A stretch of DNA of 64,000 bases from Isochrysis galbana. Lineage: Eukaryota > Haptophyta > Isochrysidales > Isochrysidaceae. Within the stretch, counting starts at the first letter, position 1; each line of letters opens with the position of its first letter. The stretch spans positions 7,501 through 71,500 of the forward strand of contig JADDIW010000087.1 in NCBI GenBank assembly GCA_018136815.1, read 5' to 3'. The translations under genes and the position numbers were made by a program. The notes beneath the pieces are model-generated. The model was not told where the DNA came from and made no database searches. It worked only from the letters and a program-made list of their open reading frames with translations. This document shows, one piece after another, positions 46,701 to 59,037 of the stretch.

Positions 46701-49700
46701 GACGGTGGCCCCTCGCTGGAGAGCTTCGAGCGTGAGTTCACGCGCTACTCGGGGATGGCGGCCGAGCTTGCGCGTCTACCGACCCAAGTGAACCTCGGCT
46801 GGCTGCGCCTCGACGCTCAGCCGGTGCGCCGGGCTCTATTTACGTGGGTCACTCGCTGGACGCACGCTTACACGGACACGCTTCTCTCCTCCACCGCGGC
46901 CGAACTGGACGACCTTGCGGCACTCGTCCGCTCTGCTACCGAGACACTGAGCTCTACGTTCGACGAGGCCGACGAGGAAGCACTCGTGACGGCGCTCGCT
47001 GCCCTGCGCACGGTGCGCATGCGAGCGTCAGCTGTGGAGGACGGCTGGGGTTTGCTGAGGGATAAGGCGGCGTTGCTCGCGCGCTTCGGCACGCCCCTAT
47101 CTGAGAGGCATTTTGGACTCCTCGAGTTGCTCCCGCACGATTGGGCTTCGTTGATGGCTTTGGCGGCCCGTTCACGCGGGTTGCTCGCGCCCATTGTCTC
47201 CCATTACGAGGGAAAGGTCCGTCTCGAAGGTGATGAATTCGCTAAAGCAGTTGCTTCCTTCCGTGAAAGATTTTACGCTGGGCCGCACTTCCGATACGAA
47301 TCGCGCGGCGATCCCTACAGCGCCATCGATGCGTGGGAGAGAGAACTTGTCGGCTTGGAATTACGGCAGGCCGAGGTGGAGGCACGTGAGCGGCTTTTTG
47401 AGTTGCCGCCGAGGCCTCACAACAGCCTGCGCACCAGTAGGGACGAGTTGCGCGTACTCAAGCGCGTCTGGGACGCGGCGGAGCGTTCGCGCTTCGAAGC
47501 CGACGGATGGGCGGCCACTGCCTGGCCGGCGGTCGATGTCGAGTGGATGATCGCCTCCGCACGCGACCTGCTACGGGAGCTTCGCGTCGCCTGCCCTCGG
47601 TCGGCGCGCGACTGGGACGTCTACAAAGGTGCAAATGGAGCGCTCATTGATATGCTGGCGGCCCTCTCGCTCGTGGGCATGCTTCGTGACGACGCCATGC
47701 GGCCGCGCCACTGGAAACGGCTGATGCGGCACTGCGGGCGCGAATTCCAACTGGACACCAAGCGGATGCCACTTGGCCCTTTGCTCTCACTCCGCTTGCA
47801 TGAGCATGCCGAGGCCGTCGCTGACTTAGTGCAGCACGCCAAGGGTGAGCTGGTACTCGACGTGCAGCTTGCAGAGATCGATTCCGCATGGCTCGGCATG
47901 CAGCTGCACTTCGATCCACAGGAGGGTGAGGAGGAAGTGCTGACATTGAGGGTTCCGCAAGAGGTATTGGATTGTCTTGATGAACACGAGGTGGTCTTGG
48001 AGAGGATGCTCGTGGACCCTTTCGTCGGCTTCTTCGAGGAGAACATCGCTGCTTGGAGGTCACGTCTATCGAAAGTGCGCGCCGTGCTCGAAACATGGCT
48101 TGAAGCGCAGCGTCTATGGGTGCTGCTGAAGGAGCTCTATCTCAACATTCCTGAAAACATCCCGGTAAGGCTCCGGCGGAGTGGGCCCCCTGGAGGCCAC
48201 TTACCAATTACACCTACCTACACTGTGGGCGTGACCGACCTCGCGGACAGCCGCGGGCCCTCCCTCCCTCCCACGGAATGGCAAGTTTGCCCGCCGCAGG
48301 AGCGAGCGCCATACTTGACGCCTTTGGTGCGAGAGCGCAAGCCGCTCCAGTGGGCCGACTTAACTCTTCCATCGTCTGCCATTAGGTCCGTGATGCGCTG
48401 CCCGACGAATCCGCGCACTTTGACGACGTGGACATGCTCCTGCGCGACGAAAGCAAGGATGCATCTCGCACGCCGTCGCCGCTCGAAGCCTGTCTAGCCA
48501 CGGGGCGCGATTCAGAGATTTCTCGTGCGCTGACCTTATTGGAGCAGTGCGCCCGTGCTCTTACGCAGCACATTGACGCCAAGAAGAGATCTTTCCCGCG
48601 CTTGTGCTTCTTGTCCGACGCGCACGTACTACGCGTGCTCTGCAAGGGCAAGAGGCCCCCAGCTCTCGACGGTGACTTCGCGCACCTTACGGCGGCCGTA
48701 GCTTCGCTTATCTGGCAGGTAATGAGCAAGGCTTCGCTGCGTTCTTCATCGCGATGCGTGTGGTGCTGATCCGACGGTCATGCCATCCATGTCGCCCGCT
48801 TGAGTGCTGCTCACCGCCGGCTCCTCTGTGGCACGCATATGTTTGTAGGCTCCCGAGGACTCGATCGATGTCCGTCGTACCGCCGTCGGGATGGTCTCTT
48901 GCGAAGGCGAGCGTGTTCGCTTCGAAACGCCCTTCGCGTGCGAGGGTCCGGTGGAAGAATGGCTTGATGGGCTGATTGATACGACGCGTGACGCAGTTCG
49001 CTCCCAGATCGCCGACGCCTTCGGCGCGTACCACGATGTCGCGAGGGGGCGGTGGGTTGAGACATACTGTGGGCAGGCCCTGCTAACTGCGTCTAAGGCA
49101 CTTTGGGTGGCCGAGGTGGAAGCTGCGTTTTCCAAAATTGGGGCGGGCGAGGAAGCCGCGATGCAGGGGTTGCTGATCGAGGTGAGCCCAACAATATCAT
49201 AGCCTTGTTGTCGACCATTCAACTGTCTGGCTCACCCCTAGCTAGACGCATAGGCACATTCCGCTATATACTATCCAGCACCGAGGACCTCCTTCCCGTC
49301 CGCCTAGTCACCCCCCGTTTTTTCACCCTCGCCCCTTCAGCTGAATGCGGCCATTCCAACCTTGAGCCAACTCTCAGTACGAGCAAAGTCAGCGCTCGAA
49401 CGGCTCAAGATCAAGACTCTAGTGATTTCGCAGCTTCACTCTCGAGACGTTGTCGCGCATCTCGTAGCTGATAGAACTGCTGACGCTTCCGCCTTCAGTT
49501 GGTTGGCGCAGCTCCGCTTCGCTGTCGATGAGGACGCTCATTGCCGTATCCGAATAGCCGATGCTACCTTCACCTCGGGTTACGAGTACGCCGGTGTAGG
49601 AGAGCGCCTTGTGCTAACCACCTTGACCGAGCGTGTCTTCATCTCTCACACTCAAGCTCTGCGACATGCCATGGGCAGCGCATGCGCCGGCAAAGAGGGC

Positions 49701-52700
49701 GTGGGGAAGACTGCGACCGTCACAGAGCTAGGGACGGCCCTAGGGCAGTGGGTCGTTTGCCTCAATTGTTCCAATCTGCTAGAGCCGCGAACTTCCGCTG
49801 CGTTGCTGCGTGGGCTCGCTATGAGCGGCGCGTGGGGCTGCCTCGACGAATTCGATCGCATTGGCCCTGGGATGCTATCGCTCTTCGCCGGGCAGTTGTC
49901 CGTCGTGCTTTCCGCGGTGAGGGCACGGATCGACTGGTTCGATTTTGAGGCGGAGAACTTGCCGCTTCGGCATGGAGTCGGAGTATTCGTCACTTTCTCG
50001 GCCGGCAAATATCAAGGGCGACACCGGCTGCCCCATTCACTCGTCGCGCTGCTCCGCCCTTGCGCGATGACTGCGCCGGATTTGCAGGTACTAGCCACTG
50101 GCTCCCCAATGACAAGGCTAAAAAAGCCGCTCCAGGCCTCCCACTAAAGTGCCCTTCCCTCTCCACTGAAGCCCCCCCACCCCCTCCGTCCGCCCCTGGT
50201 CATGTCAGACCATTGCGTTATCTCAACTATTCGCCAGCGGGTTTACGGACGCACGTCGTTTGGCCCGCAAGCTCGTTTGTCTTTTAGAATATGCTGATGC
50301 TTCGCTTTCCGCCCACCGTCACCACTATTGGGGCCTCCGCCCCATGCTCGCTGCCATCAAAGTTGCCGATTCATTCCTTCGCTCGACACCCCTGTCCGCT
50401 GCGGCATCGGCTGCGGAAGTGGCCAGTGCTGAGGCTAGCGCGCTCATGCGCGCCATTTGCCAAACTTTCCGCCCGATGTTGAGAGCTCGCGATGCCCATC
50501 TTTTTGAAGGCCTCCTTGCGGATCTTCTGCCGCAGGCAGGCAATGCTTTCGCTACTCACGACGGTCTCTTTAATGCGATTGTGCAAACCGTCAGTGAAGT
50601 GGGTGAGCTCATGCCACGACACGCGTTTGTGGCCAAAATATGCGAGCTTGAAGCGTTACTGCGGAGCAGGCGATGTGTTTGCCTATTGGGCGCCGCCGGC
50701 ACCGGTAAAAGCGCGACTTGGCGCACCCTCCTGTCCACGCTTTCTCGCCTCTATGGTGGTCGCTGTGTCGCTTCATCGTTGTGTCCAAAGACCGCCACGC
50801 CCACCGAGCTATTCGGAAAGGTTGATGGTGACACCGGCGAGTGGTGTGACGGTATCATCTCGAAGATTCTGCGTGAGTTCACTGCGGACGAGACGGCGGC
50901 CTTGCCGCCGATTGCTCTTGCTGGTTCACGCTGGCTTGTGCTTGATGGGAAGGTCGACTACACTTGGGTCGAGTCGCTGAACTCAGCCTTCGACGACACG
51001 AGAACGCTTACACTCGTATCCAACGAGCGAGTCCGCCTTTCAGCCGCGATCCGTTTTCTCGTCGAGGCGTCATCGCTCGCCAACGCAACCCCGGGCACTA
51101 TCACCCGGCTCGCCATCCTTTGTGTGGACGAGAGTACAGTTGGTTGGCAGCCTTGCGTGACTTCTTGGCTGAGTAGGCGGGAGCGACCTGCACATCTCGA
51201 TGCAAAAGCGGTGGCGGTACTCGACGCCGCCTTCCGTACGATGGTACCGAGTTTCTTTGACGCGGCGGCACAGCATGGATGGTCGTACTCGCTGGACTTG
51301 TGCGCGTCGGGTTTAGTCGCCAGCCTTTGCAGCCTATTAGACGCCTCGCTCACCGAGCAAGCAGCGCCCGCAGGCTCGCCGAACACCCTGTACCAGGCCC
51401 ACTTTGCATTTGCTGCCGTATGGGTTCTAGGGGGGGCACTACGATCTGACGCCGCTGCTGACCACCGCTCTCGCTTCTCCGACTGGTGGAGGGCACGCGT
51501 CTGCGCGGCAGGCCAGTCTCTGGAGGGCTGTGCTTTTCCGCCAGATGGGACCGTCTTCGACTACGCGCTCGTCGACGGTTCGCGCTGGGTTGCATGGAGC
51601 GGCCAAATCTCCACGGCAATCGTGCCGGCTGCGCTCAGAGCGAGCGGATACGCACCGATCGTCATTCCGACAACACTGAGCGCTTCCCTTGGAGCAATAG
51701 CTGCACAGCTCATCTCGCGCTCACGACCCGTAATCTTCGTCGGAGGCGCTGGGTGTGGTAAATCAACACTTGCCCGGCAGCGCATCGCCGCGCTGCCCGA
51801 CACGACGCTGACCAAGGTTGTGGAAGTGCACGCAGGGACAGATGCCTCCAATTTGCGATCGGCGTTGGCAGCCCCACTCGAGCGCAAAACGGGATCGATG
51901 TATGGGCCGCCTGGAATAAAGAAGATGTTGTACTTGGTCGACGACCTTCATCTCTGCGCCACAGATGAGACAGGAGTACGACCTGCGGTCGAGCTGCTCC
52001 GCCAACTCCTAGATGCTGGCGGTTGGTATGAACCTCGTAGCCGGTGCTTTCAGCAGATCAATCATTTCCAGTTCCTGATCACAATCCATTCAGGGGCGGA
52101 AGCGATTGGCCAACGCGCTTTGCGGCATTGCGGGGTCCTTGGCGCCCCCTTCCCTTCCGCAGATGTGCTGCGTGCCATCTTCGCACCCATAGTGGAGGGG
52201 CATCTCGTGAGTGGCAGTTTCTCCTCGGAGGTGCGCGCGATGGTTGGGGCGCTCGTGGGCGCTACACTTTCCTTGCACGCCGAGGTATCAGCCTCCTTGC
52301 TTCCGTCTGATGCAAATGTCCAGTACGTGTGGACCATGCGTGAGCTTTCTGCCATCACCGAAGGTGTTTGCCGCGCTTCGTCTGCCGAGCACGATGCTCC
52401 CTTGCGGATGGCTCGGTTATGGCTTCACGAGGCGTGGCGCACATATGGTGACCGCCTCTCCTCCACGAAGGACGCTAGTCGATTCGGAACGCACGTAGCA
52501 CGGGTCGCCAAGACATACTTTCCCAAGATAGATCAGAAGGCCCTCCAAGCTGAGCCGCTGATATTCTGCGCAGTGGATGGAAATGTCTACACCGAAGTCA
52601 GGGACGCAAATACTATGCGCAACGTGCTCGAAAGTGCGCTGTCGCGCTACAATGCGCGCCACACGCGTATGGAGCTTACCCTCTTTGAAGGCGCCGTCTC

Positions 52701-55700
52701 ACATATTTGCCGCATCGCACGCGTCTTGGGGATGTCCCGGGGCAATGTGATGCTCGTTGGGCTCGGCGGATCGGGGCGTCGCTCCCTAGCGAGGCTGGCC
52801 GCCTTCGTTACAAATCTGGCTGTGCACTCGCTTATGGAGGCTCGGTCGAGGCTCCGAGGAGGAGGTCACAACGACCGACCTGAGAATGCCACCGAGGAGC
52901 ACGCATCTGCCCGCTTGATGCTAAAGTCACTGTACTCCGCAGCCGCGGTTCATAACGAGAGAGCGGCATGGATGATCGACGAAGGCCAAGTGAGCGACAT
53001 CCGTGTCCTGTCGGACTTGGCCTCCTTCCTCATTTCTGGCCGCGTGGCGAACCTACACTCCGAATCTGAGGTTGATGCCCTCATCACTCACATCCGTCCT
53101 GAGATGAAAGCCGCCGGACTTGTCGACTCAGCCGACGCATGCTGGGAATATTTGCTCGACAAGGTGCGTGCCAACGTGCATATCATCTTTTTGGTAACGT
53201 GCGGTGTCCTGTCTGACGCGAATCGGCGTCGAGCGCGGCACTTGTATCCGATTCTCTCCCACACCTCTGTGGATTGGTTCGAGGAGTGGCCATTGGAAGC
53301 TTTGGTTTCCATAGCCCATCGATTCCTTGCCAACGAGGAGCTGGCGACGGGTATCGACATCAGTGATGCGCAAATTAACGAGGTGACGGTCGCAATTGCG
53401 GACGAGGAGGAGGCAGCAATGCTGCGCGACAACCTAGCGCACCATGCGGCGTTCATCCACCGCTCCGTCGGGGAACGAGCCTTGCGTCTGGCGGGTGCAA
53501 GTGGCCGGCACATTTATGCGACACCGCGCGCCTACCTCGAGCTGCTTGGTTTGTACCGCACACTACTCCGCGGCAACTTGGCGATGGGAAGAGATCGCCA
53601 CAAGCTGCTCTCGTCTCGCCTTGCACGCTTGCGCGGGGTAACCGCCGCGCTGGACGAGCTGCGACTTCAACTCACCGATGCCCGTGAGATCGTCGAGAAG
53701 CGCTCCAAGGAGGTGGCCGGGCTCCTTATACAGGTTGGACAAGAGGCTGCGCTAGCTGACGACCAAGCGGAGGCGGATGCGGTCGAGGAAGAGAAGGTGT
53801 CAGCGATCCAGGGCGAGGTCGAAGCCTATGAGTCCGAGTGTGCCTCCGATCTTGCTGCGGCTGAGCCGGCAGCGAATAGAATGGATGAGATCCTCGGCGC
53901 GCTCGATAAGACGTCGCTCGTAGAACTCAGGAATTTGACGCAACCCCCGAAGGACGTTGAGTCCGTGCTATCCGCCACGTTGTACCTACTTGCACGCAAA
54001 GTTGACGGACCGATCAAGAAGTTAGACGTGTCATGGGGTGCTGCCAGACGCGCCATGGCCTCGCTGGATGCATTCCTCGTCTCCTTGCGCGACTTTGACA
54101 AGACCGCGATCTCTGCCGAAGCTGCTGAAGCTGTACGCATTTTCACGGGCCCTGCCGAATCGCCAGATCCCAAGTTCTCGGCTTCAGCGCTAAGGCTGAA
54201 GTCTCGCGCTGCCTCACAATTATGCGATTGGGTGATCAACGTGATGAAATACCATGAGATCTACAGAGATGTGGAGCCAAAGCGCCGCTTGCTCGAAGAG
54301 ACTCAGGAGAGACTAGAAGAGGCTAAACGCAAGCTTGCTGTAGTCCACGAGCGCTCTGCCGTCCTAGAAGAGCGCAAGGCCTCCTTGCAAGAACAATTAC
54401 TCATGGCCACGGAAGAGAAGAACGAGGCTATTGCTGCAACCAATGCGACTCAAGCTAAAGTTGAGCTGGCAGAACGTCTGGTTCGCTCGTTGACCGACGA
54501 GTGTGAACGATGGCAAGCGGAGGCAGAACAGCTAGAGCGCACGACTCGGCTGCTAACCGGCGACGCAATGTGCAGTGCGGCGTTCGTGGCCTACGCGGGG
54601 CCCTTCCCTGGAGAGGATCGCGCCGAGTTGGTGGTGAAGTCGTGGCTCCCGGACATGCACTCGCGAGCGATCCCGGCGTCCGAACTACATGAAGAGCAGG
54701 TGGCGGTTGAACCTGTCGCCACGCCTGCCGCAGCCGGCTCGGCCAAAGTCGCCGCCCTTGCACTCAGCGCGGCTGCTGCAGCGGCCGCTACAGCTACGCC
54801 ACCAAAGGTGCCGTTTTTGCCAGGAGCCTCGCGCGGTGTGGGCTGCACCTCGGCTGTCGGCGATGCCGACCCTCTTCGTCTTCTTGGAGGTCATACAGCG
54901 TGCGGCCGCTGGCATTCGCATGGTCTTCCGGACGATCGCCACTGCCTCGAGTCGGCTGCGATCCTCGAAGCGAGCGTGCGCCATCCGCTCATGCTGGACC
55001 CTCAGCGCCAAGCCGTTGCATGGCTGCAAGCATCTATCGGTAAGGAGCTCAAGTCGTCTCGGCCAGCCAACTCTGATTGGCTAGAGAAGGTTCGACTCTC
55101 CCTAGAACAGGGTACCCCGTTGCTTTTAGAGGACTGCTCCGAGAAGCTCCCTGCTCTTCTTGCTCCTGTGCTACGACGCGAGATCAGAGGCAGCGGCCGC
55201 AAACTGGTGCTCAGTCTCGATGGCGCCGACGTCGACGTTATGTGTAGTAAAGACGAAAAGACAGGAATGCCAAAACTCCGCGATGGTGGGGTGTTGCCGG
55301 CTGAGCTTCCCTTTCGGCTTTACCTCCAAACTCGCCTCGCCAACCCACACTACGGCCCGGAGATCCAAGCCCACGCCGCCTTACTGGATTTCAGTGTGAC
55401 GGAGCACGGATTAGCGGAGGCGCTTCTACACATTGTGGCCTCATACGAGCGCCCTTCGTTGGTCTCTCGTGTTTCCGCCATCCGAGCCGGCGAGCTCAAA
55501 CAGACTGCGAGGCTAGATGAGCTCGAGTCACAGTTGTTGGCTGAGCTCGCTGCGTCCGAGAGTGAACTACTTGAGGATACTAAGCTCGTTAGCTCAATCG
55601 AGCAGACAAAGAGGAGCATTCAGGTTGCTCAAGAAGAGCTCAAGCGCATTCGGCTTCTGGGCGTGGACTTGAGGGCCTCTATAGACGTCTATCGCCCTGT

Positions 55701-58700
55701 CGGCACGCGGGGAGCAGTCGCCTTCTCCTTGGCGCAGTTGCTCTCGCGCCTCAATCCTTGCTACATTTTTGAATACACCATCTTCACACGGGTATTCCGT
55801 CGCTCTCTGGAGCAATTGCCGCACGTTGTTGCCTCAAGAGATCAAACCCCGGCCTTTGGTGGTGGGTCCGAGCTTCTTGAGGCTCAGGACGCTACCGCGG
55901 TGGAAACACTCGAGTCCGTCGCAAAGGCTGAAGCCGAGGCCCGATCTGCGGCTGCGACCCGAGTGCCTGCGCTCGTCGAGGCCTCGTGCTACGCGGCATT
56001 CTCTTTCGTCTCGCGCGCTCTCTTTGTGCGCCACCGACTCCTCTTCGCGGCCCAATTTGGGCTGAGGCTACGCCGTGCCGCAGGCCAACTGAATGCCGCG
56101 TCGCTACGCGCGCTGTTATTCCCGTTGTTGAGGGACGAGCAACCGCCCGCCTCTCTAGATTGGATGCCATCGAGCATGTGGTCGCGGCTAATGGGGCTCG
56201 AGGAGACCCTGCCGGTCTTCGACGGCATTTGCGCCAATGTAGAGGAGCACTCCAAGCGGTGGCGAGAGTGGTGCGAGGCTGAGACTCCTGAGCGTGAAGC
56301 GCTCCCTCACGACTGGAAGAAGCTGCCGCCCTTCGAGACCCTACTGGTGGTGCGCGCACTTCGTCCTGACCGCATAGCGCTCGCGCTTTCCGTGTGGCTG
56401 CGCTATGAGCTGGGCCCAAAGTACACCGAGCCAGTGCCGCTCGATCTGGCTGCTGCCGTGCTCGACGCCGGGGGTCGTCCAACTAATGGTGCGGCCACAA
56501 GTGCTGAGCGGAGGCTCGCCTCTCCTCCGAAGCGTGGTAGCTCCTCAGCCTCGGCCAAGCAGCGCGTCGGTGGCAATTCCTCGCGCAGTGGCAGCCGCCC
56601 CGCATCGGGCATCAAGGGTATGACCCCCAAGGGCGTGAATAAAGACAAATGCCCATCCGCCCATGAGGTTGCGGCCCCTATCCTTTTCTTGCTCTCGCCA
56701 GGCGGCGTGGATGTCGCCACCACCGTGCGCACACTTGCCAAGGAGCGGCTAGCAGGAGGCGAACCGGCGCACAAGGTGGACGAGGTGTTGGACAAGCAGG
56801 ATTCCTTTGGCTGCCGCCCGCTCACCACCATATCCCTCGGCGGTGGGCCTGCCTGCGAGGGGGCCGCCGAGACCGCAATCATGGCTGCCGCCGCTGGTGG
56901 AGGATGGGTGGTTCTAAACAACATCGACTTGGCGGCGGCCTGGTTGCCCAAATTTGAGGCGGCGCTGGACTCGGCGATGGCGGTCGAGCCGGTTTGGCCT
57001 GAAGCAGAGCTCCGCGTCTTCCTTACGGCCTCCGCTTCCGCAAGGCTTGCACCGTCTCTGCTACAGCGCTGCGTGATATTGGCCACAGAGCCACCAGCCG
57101 GCATTAAGCCGGCCATGATAAGCGCGTACACTGCATACGGCGATGATATGTGGGAAGCTGTGGCGAACTCGCCGAGGCTTCCCGAACTGAAGGCGGCGCT
57201 CTTCGCCCTCGCTTTTTTTCATGCGTCAGTGTGCGAGCGGCGACGTGCTGGTCCAGTTGGATGGTCAGGAGGCGGGTACGGGCCCACTGGTTGGTGGACG
57301 GGCGACGCCGACGCCATCGGCTTACCCCGCGCGTATCCGTTCTCAGAGGCAGATCTCCGTGAGGCTGCGGCGTCAGCGGTGCGGATCATCGTCGCTGGGG
57401 AGGCAGTGAAAGACACTGTCGCTCCGTGGGACGCCTTGATCTACCACTTTGGAGAGGTGATCTATGGTGGGCATGTAGAGGATCCTTGGGATCGGCGGTT
57501 GATGGGTACACTTCTCTCTTCGCTATTCCGACCCGAACTGCTTGACGGTGGACGATTAGCGCCCAAGCTCGACGCGCCACCCACCATGGATCACAAGCGT
57601 TACATTGAGTACATCAACGAGACCCTGCCGCGGGAGTCCCCGCAGCTGCTCTCCTTTCATCCATCATCCCAAAATGGGGTTCAAACCGCGCAGGCGCGCG
57701 AGCTGCTCAGTGCGATCGAAAGTCTTTCCCCTGCGAACGCCGTGGGTGCCAAAGCTGGGGGCGACGGGGAGCGCGGGGCTCAGGAGCGCGCCAAAAAGAT
57801 TATCGACGACCTTTTGGCACGCGTGCCAAATCCGCTGCCTCCCGTCAGCGAGCTGCGCAAGCGTGCCCCTCTGCGCAACATCAACGCTCCGGCACACTTG
57901 ATGCGTGCTGCCTCCGAGGTTCCGATCGCCCCTGCCGTCCGGCCTGATGATGACGAGGGCAGCTCGGAGATGCCCGTAGAAGTGGATGACGCCCCCTTGG
58001 AGGATTCGCACATGAACATCACCGACGACTCGCAAGCGTTTGGGGTAGGAGCGACAGTAGAGGACGCGCAGCCGTTGAACGAGGACGGCGAGCCGGTCGA
58101 GCCGCAGCTCTGCGGCTCGGTGTTGCCTCCATGCGTGTGCGTGCTACTACAAGAGTGCGATCGGATGAGCGCGCTATTACGGGCGATGCGGACGTCCATG
58201 CGTGGTCTCGACGCGGCACTAAGAGGCGAGGTCGCACTCTCGGATGAGAGGGCCGAGCTTTTGCAAGCCTTGCAGATGGGCCGTGTGCCTCACGCATGGG
58301 CCGGACTTGCGTGGCCCTCACTCCGCCCGCTCGGCTCATGGGTGGAGGACTTGCTTGCGAGGCATGCGCAACTTGCGGCCTGGACGGCGAAGGGGAGTGG
58401 GCTCGACACAGCAGCCTTTCCCCTCGTCACCTGGTTGGGCGGGCTCTTCAATCCACGCGCTTTGCTCACAGCGCTGCTCCAGCAAGCTGCGCGAAGCTGG
58501 GGAACGCCGCTAGACGCGATGCAGGTCTCGGCTGAGGTGACCAAGAAGTCGAGTGCATTGGATGTCGAAGGGCACGCCACCGCAGGAGGTGAGGCCATCT
58601 ATATCTCTGGGCTCTATTTGCACGGGGCGCGCTGGGACATGGCGGGAAGCGGCCTCGATGACGCAAGTGGCTTGTCGAAATTCGGGCAATTGCAGCACCA

Positions 58701-59037
58701 TGAGATGCCTTTGCTGATGTTGCACGCCAAAGACAGCAGCAACCACGAGGACGCAAAGGCCTCAATTGAGAAGGCGGGCCAAGGCGGGCCGCCGTCCCCC
58801 GAACTCTCTGGATGCTGTGCGCCGACGCCCATGTCGGGAGTGTTGAGTGCGCCACCAGATTCCTCGGGCCGCGAGCTTTACGTGTGCCCAGTCTACCGCA
58901 CGAGATCCCGCGGGACGGAAGCGTACGTCTTCGCCATCCCGCTGCGCACTCGCGCCCCGCCGTCCAAATGGGTGTTGGCCGGTGTCGCGCTCATGATGGA
59001 CTGCGTAGCACTCGCAGGTGACGGTGAGATGGTATGA
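40775..59037 (+). CDS. Axonemal-type dynein heavy chain (probably outer arm)
   Basis: Flagellar motor ATPase. Nineteen exons: 40775-40906, 41946-42068, 42299-42505, 42577-42740, 42844-43012, 43130-43315, 43462-43837, 43935-44068, 44192-44359, 44445-44699, 44779-45015, 45166-45471, 45620-45817, 45958-46035, 46137-48164, 48386-48718, 48849-49181, 49341-50087, 50209-59037. Total 15,003 nt (5,000 aa; usual size about 4,500); all phases agree and 16 of 18 introns are phase 0. N-terminal tail (DFWGQRTSNL, HYNTPTRLA) and linker (WLEAQRLW) precede the AAA ring. P-loops: AAA1 GKEGVGKT (about residue 1926), AAA2 GAAGTGKS (about 2219), AAA3 GGAGCGKS (about 2569), AAA4 GLGGSGRRS with Arg for Lys (about 2907). 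Then come the coiled-coil stalk with a microtubule-binding tip (about 3190-3500), AAA5/6 with Ala-rich (54706-54830) and Ser/Gly-rich (56494-56660) insertions, and a C-terminus with YISGLYLHGARWD and WVLAGVAL. The outer-arm call is by overall resemblance only. Confidence 0.93.
40907..41945 (+). other. Dynein intron 1, partly homopurine
   Basis: The largest intron of the gene (1,039 bp): donor CAG|GTGGGG, acceptor ATTGCAG. The first 240 bases continue the GA/GGGA purine tract that flanks exon 1 on both sides. No coding potential is supported inside it. Confidence 0.6.

Noticed and set aside
52740-52790. Loss of the AAA4 Walker A lysine (GGSGRRS) as evidence of a dead dynein
   Set aside because: Arg at this position is, to my knowledge, common in axonemal dyneins at AAA4; it is not a sign of decay.
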